From the NCBI GenBank assembly GCA_945876515.1, contig CAMCPF010000063.1, forward strand, positions 1-10,660: 10,660 nucleotides of DNA, given 5' to 3'. Position numbers and translations under genes: made by a program. Below the pieces are notes generated by a model. The model made no database searches and was not told the origin of the DNA. It was given only the letters and a program-made list of their open reading frames with translations. Numbering within the stretch: position 1 is the stretch's first letter; each line of letters begins with the position of its first letter. This DNA comes from Candidatus Kuenenia stuttgartensis (GTDB taxonomy: Bacteria; Planctomycetota; Planctomycetia; Pirellulales; UBA1268). Shown one piece after another: positions 1-6,759 of the stretch.

Positions 1-623
1 GCGGCGAACCGCTGCGCGGCCCGGGGTGTGGCCGGTTCGGCCGCGAAGATTTCGCCCGGCTCGAGCGGCACGCCGGCAGTCGTCCGCCGGGCGGCGGCCA
101 CGGCGGCGATTCCGGCTGCGGCTTCCTGGCCGAGCCGCGTCTCGATGAACCCGCGGGCCGGCACCGGCTGGCACGACCACCACCGCCGCATCAGGCCGCC
201 GGGCGTGTCGCGGACGAGCTGGTCGAGCAGCTCGACCGTCATCCAGCGGTGCTCCCAACGACGCTCCGGCGACGGGACCGAGCCGGCCCGCTCGAGACTC
301 TCGAGATACGCCCTGGCGATTCCCTCGAGGTCCGGCACCACGATTCGCACGATGCCGCCGGGGGCGAGCAGCCGCCACACCTCCGCCAGCAAGCGGCCGG
401 CCTCGGCGGGCACCAGATGCTCGAGCACGTGGGCTGCATACACGGCCTGAAAGCTGCCGGCCGGAAAGGGGAGCGGCCGGCGAAGATCGGCGGCGATCAC
501 GTCGGGGCCGGCGGGCACGAGATCGACGTTGGTCCAGGCGGCGTGTCGCCGCGTGCCGCAGCCGAGGTTCAGCCGGGGCCGCGGCGGGGCGATCACGCGG
601 CGGGTGGATGCGAACCGGATCAC
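1..623 (-). CDS. Class I SAM-dependent methyltransferase, 3' end cut by window
   Basis: The visible 207 codons carry a Rossmann-type methyltransferase fold. Motif I is LNLGCGTRRH (about residues 18-27), followed by an acidic strand end, NVDL (32-35). Then come DLRRPLPFP (46-54), which reads like a Methyltransf_11 motif II region, and the post-strand-4 segment AAHVLEHL (63-70) with LLAPGG (85-90) and VVPDLE. A C-terminal part with WWSCQPVPARGFIETRLG follows and continues past the window edge. The substrate cannot be told; small molecules or sugars are the usual targets of this group. The start is a GTG at 621-623, only 37 bases after the stop of the TylF-type methyltransferase gene, so the two are probably co-transcribed. 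A second in-frame GTG at 594-596 is possible, but it starts close to motif I. The Shine-Dalgarno signal is weak. The family call is firm; the exact start is not. Confidence 0.85.
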   Translation of the reverse strand, partial: MIRFASTRRVIAPPRPRLNLGCGTRRHAAWTNVDLVPAGPDVIAADLRRPLPFPAGSFQAVYAAHVLEHLVPAEAGRLLAEVWRLLAPGGIVRIVVPDLEGIARAYLESLERAGSVPSPERRWEHRWMTVELLDQLVRDTPGGLMRRWWSCQPVPARGFIETRLGQEAAAGIAAVAAARRTTAGVPLEPGEIFAAEPATPRAAQRFA

Positions 624-660
624 AGGGTCACCGAGGGTGTGAGTGGCGGTGGGGAACGGG

Positions 661-1383
661 TCAGGCGGTCAGCTTCACGGCGAGCCGGCCGGTGTAGTCG
701 ATCCGCGCGAGGAACAGCTTCGCCCCGGTCGCGGCGAGGTACTCGTCGACGGCGCGACGGGCCCCCTCCCAGTGGCCATAGTCGTCGACGATCAACAGGC
801 CGCCGACGGTCAGCCGCGGGTAGAGGTGCTCGAGCTCGTGCCGGGTGGACTCGTACCAGTCGGTGTCGAGCCGGAGCACGGCGATCTGCTCGGGGGCGTG
901 GGCGGGAATCGTCTCCTCGACGCGACCGGGCACGAAGGCCACGAGTTCGGGAGGATAGCCCGTGCCCAGCACGTTCTCCCGCACGTCGTCGAGCGGGCTG
1001 TAGGCCCAGGTGGAGCCGGTGGCGCGATCCTCCGTCGCCAAGAGCCGGGCGGCGGCGGTCCCCGTGATGTCGCGATCGACGGTGCCGGGCGGCGGCATCC
1101 CGGCAAAGGTGTCGAACAGGTGCAGCGGCCGCCGCTCGCCGAACTCCAGCAGCGTGAGCGCCGCGGCCATCATGCTTCCCCCCCGCCAGACACCGCACTC
1201 GACGATCGCGCCGGCGATGCCGTGGCGGCAGACGTGCGCGACCGCGTCGCGCACCGCCATGATCCGCTCCGGGCTCGTCATCGTGAACGGTCCGACCCGC
1301 TCGATGATCGCCCGCGTGGCGGCGTCGGCGTCGGCGGGCAGGGGCGGCCCCCGCCGGCGGGCCGACCGGAAGAGTTTGGGCAT
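661..1383 (-). CDS. TylF/MycF-family O-methyltransferase (macrocin O-methyltransferase-like)
   Basis: This 240-residue protein matches the TylF/MycF family (Pfam PF05711), SAM- and metal-dependent enzymes. Known members methylate hydroxyls of deoxysugars on macrolides; many relatives sit in polysaccharide clusters. Visible motifs in order: VECGVWRGGSMM (about 61-72, SAM-binding motif I), LFDTFAGMP (about 89-97), LRLDTDWYEST (about 170-180) and IVDDYGHWEGARRAVDEY (about 198-215). By family knowledge, the Asp residues of the last two blocks are the likely metal ligands. The frame is open to 1488, but the ATG at 1381-1383 (MPKLF...) is preferred. An AGGGA lies about nine bases upstream, and the longer N-terminus is low-complexity Arg/Pro-rich sequence unlike the family. 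The methyltransferase at 1-623 follows after 37 bases. The acceptor here is inferred to be a sugar hydroxyl, not shown. The 141 bases upstream, to the stop of lnt, show a GGCCGCGCGGCC palindrome and no convincing promoter. Confidence 0.88.
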   Translation of the reverse strand: MPKLFRSARRRGPPLPADADAATRAIIERVGPFTMTSPERIMAVRDAVAHVCRHGIAGAIVECGVWRGGSMMAAALTLLEFGERRPLHLFDTFAGMPPPGTVDRDITGTAAARLLATEDRATGSTWAYSPLDDVRENVLGTGYPPELVAFVPGRVEETIPAHAPEQIAVLRLDTDWYESTRHELEHLYPRLTVGGLLIVDDYGHWEGARRAVDEYLAATGAKLFLARIDYTGRLAVKLTA

Positions 1384-1524
1384 GGGCGGGGATCCCTGCG
1401 GCCGGAGACGGGCTGCCCACGACCGAACCGCAGGCCGCGGCTCGGGAATGGAGCCGGGGCTATCCCACAGTCCGCCACTCCGCCGCAAGACGGCCGCTTG
1501 CCCGCAGGCCGCGCGGCCGGGGCC

Positions 1525-3126
1525 TCACCCCCGCAAGCCCCCCAGGGTTCGCAGCCTGCCGCCGAGCAGGAGACCGGCCAAGCCGACGGCGCAGGCTGCG
1601 GGCAGCGCCCAGCGCCAGCGCACGGCGGGCGGCAGCGGCTCGAGCAGGGGCACCTCGATGTCCAGCACCCCTTCGCCGCCGAGCGGCAGGCGGCTCACGA
1701 TTCGACCGGCGGCGTCGATCACGCAGGTCTCGCCGGTGGAACTGCACCGCACCAGGCAGCGGCGGCATTCGATCGCCCGCTGCTGCGCAAGCAGGCGGTG
1801 CTGCCGGAGCGTAAGCGGGTTGGTGAACGAGGCCCCGTGGATCAGCGACACGAGCAGGTTCGCCGAATCGGCGGCGAGCGAGGCGGCCGCGGCCGGAACC
1901 ATGTCCTCGTAGCAGAGGAGGGGGCCGATCCGGGCGGGCCCGCTGGTGAGCGGCCCGGCGTCATGACCGACGTTGTAGGTGGTCTCCATCGGGAACGAGA
2001 GCCGCAGTTCGGGGATCACGTCGGCGAAGGGCACGTACTCCCCGAAGGGCATCAGGTGCCGTTTTTGGGAGGCTCCGGCAAGCCGCTCATCCGTGTCGAT
2101 CAGAAGGGCCGCCTGGAAGATCTCGCGGGGCCGCTCGCGATAGCCGCGGTAGATCCGCCCCCCGAGGAGGAGCGGACAGGCCGGATCGGGTAGCGGCCGC
2201 AGGCCCCGCTGGGGGTTCCGGGAGCGGCGAAAGACGGTCGCTTCGTCGGCGAACGAATCGAGGCCATCCTCATAGGAGCCGCCGCTGCACTCCGGCCAGC
2301 AGACGAGCTGCGGCGGAGGATTCGTGGCGCAGGCGGTGCGGGTGAGCCGCCGCAGCGAGTCGATCCCGGCGGCATCGTCGGGATCCGCCTGCACGACCGC
2401 CAGTCGGAGCTTGGGCGCCGCGCTCATCCGCGCCTCGACCTTCCCGATTACGATCGTGCCGAAGGCGAGGTTTGCGACCGTGACGACCAGCGCCGCCGTC
2501 GCGACGGCGGGCAGCCGCCGATCCCCTCCCGGCCCGAAGGTGGCCAGCACCGCCACGATGGCGCCGGCGGTTGCGAACAAGGTGAGCGTGCTCGCCTCGG
2601 GCCCGGCCAGCGCCGCGGCCTGGACGGTCGCGGGCCAGGCGAGCTGGGAATAGCCGAGCTTCCAGGGGAAGACCCCGGGGATCACCGCCTCGGCCACCAC
2701 GGCCACGAACGCCGCAGGCAGCCATGCCACACGCGGATCACGGCAGAGCCGCCCGACCACCCAGAAGGGAAGCGCCAGCCGGCAGGCATCCCAGAGCACG
2801 ATCGGCACGGCAAAAGCGAAGCCCACGAACTTGCTCGTCCGCATCGCGTCGGCGAGCACCTCGGGCGTCCAGTGAAAGGCGATTGCGATCGCGAGCACGG
2901 CCGACGCGAGCACGGCCAACTCCCCTCGCCAGCCCTGGCGACCGGTGGCCAGCACGAGGCCCGCCGCGACACCGAGCCAACCGGCCGGCACCAGTCGCTC
3001 GTCGAGCCACGGGGCGGCGACGAAGACCGCGGTCGAAACGACGGCCGCGGCCCAGGCAAGCGGCGCCAGGGCCGGCCACACACCGCGGGGCGACCGCTGC
3101 ACGCCATCCGCGGGGAGGCCGATCAT
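1525..3126 (-). CDS. lnt: Apolipoprotein N-acyltransferase (Lnt)
   Basis: Lnt is the inner-membrane enzyme that N-acylates the lipidated Cys of apolipoproteins, the last step of lipoprotein maturation. The 533-residue length fits the family (E. coli 512). Hydrophobic membrane segments fill about residues 18-225, including FPWKLGYSQ (153-161), the GYSQ block typical of Lnt. A nitrilase-type catalytic domain follows from about 240 to 490, and one last membrane segment lies near 507-525. The nitrilase triad is intact: Glu279 in CWPEC, Lys355 in SQKRHLMPFGEYVPF, and Cys405 in LLCYEDM. The usual NDAWFG block after the Cys is replaced by IHGASFTN. I chose the ATG at 3124-3126 because AGGA sits eight bases before it; a TTG eleven codons upstream has no such support. 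It lies 104 bases downstream of the Gly-rich protein gene, with a GC hairpin between them. The ends are firm; the altered block is discussed in the findings. Confidence 0.93.
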   Translation of the reverse strand: MIGLPADGVQRSPRGVWPALAPLAWAAAVVSTAVFVAAPWLDERLVPAGWLGVAAGLVLATGRQGWRGELAVLASAVLAIAIAFHWTPEVLADAMRTSKFVGFAFAVPIVLWDACRLALPFWVVGRLCRDPRVAWLPAAFVAVVAEAVIPGVFPWKLGYSQLAWPATVQAAALAGPEASTLTLFATAGAIVAVLATFGPGGDRRLPAVATAALVVTVANLAFGTIVIGKVEARMSAAPKLRLAVVQADPDDAAGIDSLRRLTRTACATNPPPQLVCWPECSGGSYEDGLDSFADEATVFRRSRNPQRGLRPLPDPACPLLLGGRIYRGYRERPREIFQAALLIDTDERLAGASQKRHLMPFGEYVPFADVIPELRLSFPMETTYNVGHDAGPLTSGPARIGPLLCYEDMVPAAAASLAADSANLLVSLIHGASFTNPLTLRQHRLLAQQRAIECRRCLVRCSSTGETCVIDAAGRIVSRLPLGGEGVLDIEVPLLEPLPPAVRWRWALPAACAVGLAGLLLGGRLRTLGGLRG

Positions 3127-3165
3127 GTCGCGATTCCTGGTCGTCGCGGTCTCCTGCAATGCACA

Positions 3166-3198
3166 CGGCGGGCGGACCGACTCGCGATCCGCCCGCCG
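3166..3198 (-). terminator. GC-rich hairpin, possible terminator after the Gly-rich protein gene
   Basis: A perfect 11-bp inverted repeat, CGGCGGGCGGA (3166-3176) and TCCGCCCGCCG (3188-3198), surrounds an 11-base loop. It starts 32 bases after the stop of the Gly-rich protein gene and lies upstream of lnt. No T-tract follows it on the minus strand, so intrinsic termination is uncertain. It could equally act as an attenuator, an mRNA 3' stabiliser, or a partial stop that lowers lnt expression. Confidence 0.45.
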
Positions 3199-3230
3199 CG
3201 GTGGACATCAGGGCCGCGTGGGCCGCTTGC

Positions 3231-3626
3231 TCAGAACTTCACGCCGCTGGGGGCGCCGACGAGCGTGGCGGCGGATCCGTCCTGCTGGGCGTAGAGATAG
3301 ACAGTCTTGAAGCTGCGGGTGTTGAAGCTACGGACACTGTTCGCGACCAGCGGAGCCGAGGGATCGGCAGCCACGGCGGTGAAGGCACCCGAGCGAACCG
3401 AGAACTGAGCCACACCGTTCGCGCCGACCGTGCGAGCGGTGTTCACGATCTGGCTGACGGTCTGACTACCCGAGACGGCGTTCACTGCGACGGGGTTGAC
3501 GCCGACATTCTTCATGCGGACGGCAACGCCGCCCTTGGAGCCGCCGCCACCGCCACCAGCGATGACGGGAACGGACGCGGACGCCACAGCGGCCAGCACG
3601 GCGACGCAGAGGAGATTACGGATCAT
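3231..3626 (-). CDS. Small Gly-rich secreted protein of unknown function
   Basis: I do not recognise a named family. The 131-residue protein starts MIRNLLCVAVLAAVASASV, a clear signal peptide with a plausible cleavage after Ala23 (VIA|GGG). The mature part opens with six Gly, then SKGG, and continues for about 100 residues. It is rich in Val, Ala, Ser, Asn and Thr and has short hydrophobic strands (VAVRMKN, PVAVNAV, GAFTAVAADP, TVYLYAQ), suggesting a beta-rich fold. There is no Cys after the signal peptide, so it is not a lipoprotein. The ATG at 3624-3626 is supported by AAGGA eight bases upstream; longer in-frame starts would bury the signal peptide. It has its own promoter (3724-3754) with a leader of about 90 bases. 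Its codon use looks less GC-extreme than its neighbours, which may reflect high expression, but this was not measured. Secretion is well supported; function is open. Confidence 0.82.
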   Translation of the reverse strand: MIRNLLCVAVLAAVASASVPVIAGGGGGGSKGGVAVRMKNVGVNPVAVNAVSGSQTVSQIVNTARTVGANGVAQFSVRSGAFTAVAADPSAPLVANSVRSFNTRSFKTVYLYAQQDGSAATLVGAPSGVKF

Positions 3627-3723
3627 TTGTTGATTCCTTGCTTGGCGGAGAACGGGAAACAGAAAGGATAAAAATCTTGAACTGGACGCCAATCCGTGGC
3701 CGTGCCCCAGCACCACGATCGAC

Positions 3724-3754
3724 ATTATCGTACCGCCGGCGGCGGCCACGTCAA
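3724..3754 (-). promoter_or_regulatory. Sigma70-like promoter of the Gly-rich protein gene
   Basis: Read on the minus strand, TTGACG (3749-3754) precedes GATAAT (3724-3729) by 19 bases, or the overlapping TACGAT (3727-3732) by 16 bases. The spacer contains the 10-bp palindrome CCGCCGGCGG (3733-3742). The site is about 100 bases upstream of the preferred ATG and downstream of the stop of the DUF1559 gene, so it should serve only the Gly-rich gene (and perhaps lnt). The region just above it (3755-3790) is the most AT-rich part of this neighbourhood. Confidence 0.55.
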
Positions 3755-3804
3755 AATACCTTTTTCGATCGGGTAAAAGCCGGGGTTTTCGGGGGCTGGG
3801 AGGG

Positions 3805-4665
3805 CTAGGGGATCGGCCCGGTCACCTCGCCTCCGGCCTTGGTGCTGATCGCGATCAGGATCTCGGGATCCGTATTTTCGACCAACAGCACGACCCGCCC
3901 GTCACCGAACAGGCCATGCACGCCCCCTAGGTGGTAGCTGCGGAAGCCATCGACATCAGGGGTGTTGAGCACGGGCGAACTGAGAAAGAAGCAGTTGGTG
4001 CCGCAGGCCCAGCGGGCGTTGCCGATACGCGACTCGTTGTCCATGTCAGGGAACCCCCGGTCCACCCCTTCGCTCACCAACAGCGTCTTGGAGAGTCCGT
4101 CGCTCACTTCGGCGGCCCGGCACGGCCGCGGGCAGTCGTTGGCCGTGGCATAGAGCACGCCGCTGTGGGCCCAGCCCGGGGGCAACTCCGGAACCTCTTC
4201 TTCAGAAAGCACGACGGCGTTGCCCATCACCCCGCCATAATCCTGCTTCCCGGGAAACGAGACCATGCCGCTCGGGCAGACGTAGGTCGAGATGATCAGG
4301 TCAGCGATCGCCGCATTGCCCCGCGGATCGTTCCACGGCCGGGTGTAGTCGATCCGACCGGCCGTCTTCTGCTCCTCGAGATACGGCAGGATGAAGGAAC
4401 TCCAGGCGTGATTCCGCCGTGACAAGGCGTCGTCGCCCGGCGGAAACCAGCGCCGCGCCGACTCGTAGTTGACCAGCGCGATCCCCATCTGCCGCAGGTT
4501 GTTGGAGCAGGCGGCGCGGCGGGCGCTCTCGCGGGCCGACTGCACCGCGGGCAGCGTCAGGGAGACGAGCGTGCCCAGGATCGCCACCACGGCGAGCAGT
4601 TCCACCAAACTGAAGCCGCCGGGCCGCCGGTCGCTCTTCCTGCTGCTATCCAGTCGGTTTGGCAC
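3805..4665 (-). CDS. DUF1559 (SBP_bac_10) protein with type IV prepilin N-terminus
   Basis: This 286-residue protein belongs to the DUF1559 family, pseudopilin-like proteins abundant in Planctomycetes. Its role is not established; the prepilin leader points to processing by a PilD-type peptidase and a membrane-anchored or extracellular fibre. The leader is short and basic (NRLDSSRKSDRRPGG). Cleavage is expected between Gly17 and Phe18 of GGFSLVELLAVVAILG, with the usual Glu at mature position 5. The typical SARESARRAACSNNLRQMG block follows, and near the C-terminus are GGVHGLFGDGRVVLL and TKAGGEV, variants of the family's GG...DG and NGGE motifs. The GTG start at 4663-4665 is preferred over an in-frame ATG at 4795-4797. 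The GTG gives a normal prepilin leader, and a good promoter lies between the two. The start codon remains the weakest part of this call. Confidence 0.9.
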   Translation of the reverse strand: MPNRLDSSRKSDRRPGGFSLVELLAVVAILGTLVSLTLPAVQSARESARRAACSNNLRQMGIALVNYESARRWFPPGDDALSRRNHAWSSFILPYLEEQKTAGRIDYTRPWNDPRGNAAIADLIISTYVCPSGMVSFPGKQDYGGVMGNAVVLSEEEVPELPPGWAHSGVLYATANDCPRPCRAAEVSDGLSKTLLVSEGVDRGFPDMDNESRIGNARWACGTNCFFLSSPVLNTPDVDGFRSYHLGGVHGLFGDGRVVLLVENTDPEILIAISTKAGGEVTGPIP

Positions 4666-4742
4666 GGGAGCAGCCCTGGATGATCCTGAGGAGGGCGGGC
4701 CGACCAAGCGGTCCCGGGGCGGATCGGCCCCACATCCCTCCG

Positions 4743-4770
4743 AGGATACGCCACCCCGGGGCCCGGTCAA
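4743..4770 (-). promoter_or_regulatory. Sigma70-like promoter of the DUF1559 gene
   Basis: On the minus strand TTGACC (4765-4770) is followed after 16 bases by TATCCT (4743-4748). The spacer holds the GC palindrome CCCCGGGG. Transcription would start near 4736, giving a leader of about 70 bases before the GTG at 4665. The site lies within the frame extension toward the alternative ATG at 4797, which argues against that longer start. Confidence 0.5.
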
Positions 4771-4814
4771 ACAATCCAGTGGGAACCCGCCCGGCATCGA
4801 CGCCCCGCGGGCTG

Positions 4815-5480
4815 TCAGTTCGTGACAATCTCCTTCCGCGTCTGGAAGCGGCCCCGGTCGAGGACATAGCCCTCAGAGGCGACGGCCTCGAGCGTCGTCA
4901 GCCTGGGAAAATACAGCGGTCCGCGGTAGGCGTCGGCGTGCTTCCAGGTGCGGGTCCCGGAGGCGTGATGGTGCCAGGTGCGAACCGCGAGCGCCGGGTT
5001 GAGCACGCCGACGCCGGCCCGGAAGGCCTCGTGGGCCAGCCGGCTCTCGCAGGCCGGAATGCCGAGCGTGAAGCCGGCCTCGAACGCGGGCAGCCCGCCG
5101 GCGACGAACATCCACGTGTCCTGCGAATGGGAGTAGAACCGCCACCGCGTGGGATCGACGCGGCCTTCCATGGATGGCCCGGAAGGGTCGTCCCAACGGG
5201 AGAGGGCGACGAGCAGCGGCCGCAGCCACGACCTGACCAGAGCCTCCGCGCCGCGCAGCGACTCATCGAACGCGATGTCGGCGTTGGCCACCACGCAGAC
5301 CTCCCCCGCGAACCGGTCGGCGGCCAGCCGAAAGAAGTCGGCGAACGACTTCCGCCTGCCGTCGGCCAGCGGCACGATCTCGGTGAACACGCCGCTGGAT
5401 GCGTTGAGCTCACGCACCCGGTCCAGTTCGGCGGCGCGAGCCGGGTCGGGCGACGTGTACTGTTCGTGAAGCAGGATCAT
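4815..5480 (-). CDS. Glycosyltransferase-like protein of unassigned family
   Basis: The 221-residue protein has no signal peptide or membrane segment and is probably cytoplasmic. The pattern resembles proteins loosely annotated as glycosyltransferases in polysaccharide loci: VCVVANADIAFDESL (about 61-75) reads like a GT-A strand ending in a DxD-like Asn-Ala-Asp, followed by LVALSRWDD (about 89-97). Then come FYSHSQDTWMF (about 115-125), FTLGIPACESRLAHEAF (about 137-153) and NPALAVRTWHHHASGTR (about 160-176). The Asp/Glu and His residues in these blocks would suit metal and nucleotide-sugar binding, but this is inference. The ATG at 5478-5480 starts MILLHEQYTS; the Shine-Dalgarno is weak. It is divergent from the epimerase and dehydratase genes, which supports a sugar-polymer role. 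The donor and acceptor cannot be named. That it is a real gene is well supported; the enzymatic role is moderate. Confidence 0.78.
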   Translation of the reverse strand: MILLHEQYTSPDPARAAELDRVRELNASSGVFTEIVPLADGRRKSFADFFRLAADRFAGEVCVVANADIAFDESLRGAEALVRSWLRPLLVALSRWDDPSGPSMEGRVDPTRWRFYSHSQDTWMFVAGGLPAFEAGFTLGIPACESRLAHEAFRAGVGVLNPALAVRTWHHHASGTRTWKHADAYRGPLYFPRLTTLEAVASEGYVLDRGRFQTRKEIVTN

Positions 5481-5543
5481 GGGGAAACAGGATCCGGAAT
5501 CCGGAGTTCGGAAGCATGGACGCCCGGAGGCGGGGGGCCGGAC

Positions 5544-5557
5544 CGCGGCGGTATGCT
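5544..5557 (+). promoter_or_regulatory. Putative -10 region upstream of the epimerase gene
   Basis: TATGCT (5552-5557) lies in the context CGCGGCGGTATGCT and is followed by AAATAG. The same context, with TATACT, precedes ffh at 10521. No good -35 hexamer lies 16-18 bases upstream. The leader to the ATG at 5673 would be about 110 bases. The 192-base divergent interval 5481-5672 holds nothing else convincing; two overlapping ATCCGGA copies near 5492-5505 look incidental. No clear minus-strand promoter for the glycosyltransferase-like gene was found. Confidence 0.4.
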
Positions 5558-5672
5558 AAATAGTTTCCCGGCTCACTGTGGCGACGAGACTTTTGCCGCC
5601 CCCGAGCCGGCGACACCGTTGAACTCGGACGCGGAGGAACGGCCCCTTCGCCCCCGTGGCCCACCCGAACGC

Positions 5673-6653
5673 ATGAAGATCCTCGTCACCGGCGGCGCCG
5701 GGTTCATCGGCAGCCACATCGTCGACACCCTGCTCGCGGCCGGCCACACGCCAGCGGTGCTGGACGACCTGTCGAGCGGCACGGCCGACAATCTCCCGCC
5801 AGGCGTGCCGCTGCACGTGGCCGACATCGCCGACCCCGACGCCGTCGAGCGGGTCTTCGCCGCGGAACGACCCGAGGCGGTCTGCCACCAGGCGGCCCAG
5901 ATGTCGGTGAGCCGCTCGGTCCGCGAACCGGCCTTCGACGCCCGGGTCAACGTGCTGGGGCTCGTCCACGTGCTCGACGCCGCCGTGCGGCACGGCGCGG
6001 GGCGGTTCGTGTTCGCCTCCTCCGGCGGCGTCCTCTACGGCGACGTGACCACCCCCGCCCCGGAGTCGATGCCAGCGGCCCCGGTGAGCCCGTACGGCAT
6101 CACGAAGTGGGTGGGCGAGCGGTACCTCGAGTTCTACGCCCGCGAGCACGGGCTCACCGCCGTCGCCCTGCGCTACTCCAACGTCTACGGTCCCCGCCAG
6201 AACCCGCACGGCGAGGCGGGCGTGGTGGCGATCTTCTGCAGGAAGTTGCTGGCCGGCCAACCGGCTCGGATCAACGGCGACGGCCGATATGTCCGCGACT
6301 ACGTCTATGGACCGGACGTGGCCCGGGCCAACCTGCTTGCCCTCACAGCCGAATCGCTCCAAGCCCCCGGGCAGGTGAGCCGCGGCACGCTCACGAGCCT
6401 CAACATCGGCACGGGAATCGGCACCGACGTCAATGATCTGGAGCGGATGGTCCGCGGCGCGCTGGAGACGGACCTCGTGGCTCGCGGGCGGGCCAGCCCG
6501 CTGCCTCCGCCCGAGCACGGCCCAGCCCGGCCCGGCGACCTGCGGAGCAACCTCGTCGATCCCGCTCGGGCGGCCGACGTGCTCGGCTGGCGACCGACGG
6601 TAGCCCTCGCCGACGGCCTGGCCCGCACCGCGACCTGGTTCGCACTCGCGTGA
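5673..6653 (+). CDS. NAD-dependent sugar epimerase, extended SDR (GalE-like)
   Basis: This 326-residue cytoplasmic enzyme is an extended short-chain dehydrogenase/reductase of the UDP-glucose 4-epimerase type. It would interconvert hexose C4 epimers on a nucleotide carrier for glycan synthesis. Motifs in order: VTGGAGFIGSHI (5-16, NAD-binding), LDDLSSG (30-36, Asp binding the adenosine ribose), HQAAQMSVSRS (72-82), ASSGGVLYGD (115-124), and the catalytic pair Tyr141/Lys145 in SPYGITK. Then come RYSNVYGPRQNPHGEAGVV (167-185), DGRYVRDYVYGPDVARA (203-219) and LNIGTGIGTDVNDL. All catalytic residues are present and the length is normal. The ATG at 5673 places the NAD motif at residue 5, as usual; the frame is open far upstream, but that sequence is antisense to the neighbouring gene. 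UDP-glucose, UDP-GlcNAc or a uronic-acid form are all possible substrates, so no symbol is given. The dehydratase gene follows after 106 bases. Confidence 0.92.
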   Translation: MKILVTGGAGFIGSHIVDTLLAAGHTPAVLDDLSSGTADNLPPGVPLHVADIADPDAVERVFAAERPEAVCHQAAQMSVSRSVREPAFDARVNVLGLVHVLDAAVRHGAGRFVFASSGGVLYGDVTTPAPESMPAAPVSPYGITKWVGERYLEFYAREHGLTAVALRYSNVYGPRQNPHGEAGVVAIFCRKLLAGQPARINGDGRYVRDYVYGPDVARANLLALTAESLQAPGQVSRGTLTSLNIGTGIGTDVNDLERMVRGALETDLVARGRASPLPPPEHGPARPGDLRSNLVDPARAADVLGWRPTVALADGLARTATWFALA

Positions 6654-6672
6654 GCGGAACCGGCCTGTTCGG

Positions 6673-6691
6673 CCCTGGCAAAATGCCGGGG
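6673..6691 (+). terminator. Hairpin after the epimerase gene, possible terminator
   Basis: CCCTGGCA (6673-6680) pairs with TGCCGGGG (6684-6691), including one T-G pair, around an AAA loop. It begins 19 bases after the epimerase stop. There is no T-tract after it. Together with a candidate promoter just downstream it suggests that the dehydratase gene may be transcribed separately. Confidence 0.35.
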
Positions 6692-6701
6692 GAACTGCCG
6701 T

Positions 6702-6730
6702 TTCCTGGCCGCGGGGGGCCTTGCTATCGT
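6702..6730 (+). promoter_or_regulatory. Weak candidate promoter of the dehydratase gene
   Basis: TTCCTG (6702-6707) and TATCGT (6725-6730) are separated by 17 bases. The -10 element is fair (extended by TTGC before it); the -35 element is poor. The predicted leader would be about 22 bases, ending at the ATG at 6760. Read-through from the epimerase gene is the alternative. Confidence 0.35.
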
Positions 6731-6759
6731 CCCCGCCCCCCAATCGGCATCTCCTCGCC

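Noticed and set aside
1384..1524. TTGCGG-17-GGATAG considered as a promoter for the TylF-type methyltransferase gene
   Set aside because: Both hexamers match the consensus poorly; read-through from lnt is at least as likely.
643..2193. 516-codon plus-strand frame opposite the TylF-type and lnt genes
   Set aside because: The minus-strand genes have clear catalytic motifs. The plus frame is a GC-driven shadow without recognisable domains.
3755..3804. AT-richer stretch after the DUF1559 gene considered as an intrinsic terminator
   Set aside because: Only a 4-bp AGCC/GGCT stem with a 12-base loop precedes the T-run on the minus strand, too weak to call.
691..4356. A 15-base match between 691-705 and 4342-4356 (GGTGTAGTCGATCCG)
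   Set aside because: Both copies encode the peptide RIDYT in frame on the minus strand within unrelated proteins; a chance match in GC-rich coding sequence is more likely than a functional repeat.
4659..5672. Long open frame running in phase into the epimerase gene, giving a much longer protein
   Set aside because: It is antisense to the glycosyltransferase-like gene, has low-complexity Arg/Gly/Pro composition, and the epimerase has a normal start at 5673 with the NAD motif at residue 5. High GC leaves such frames open by chance.
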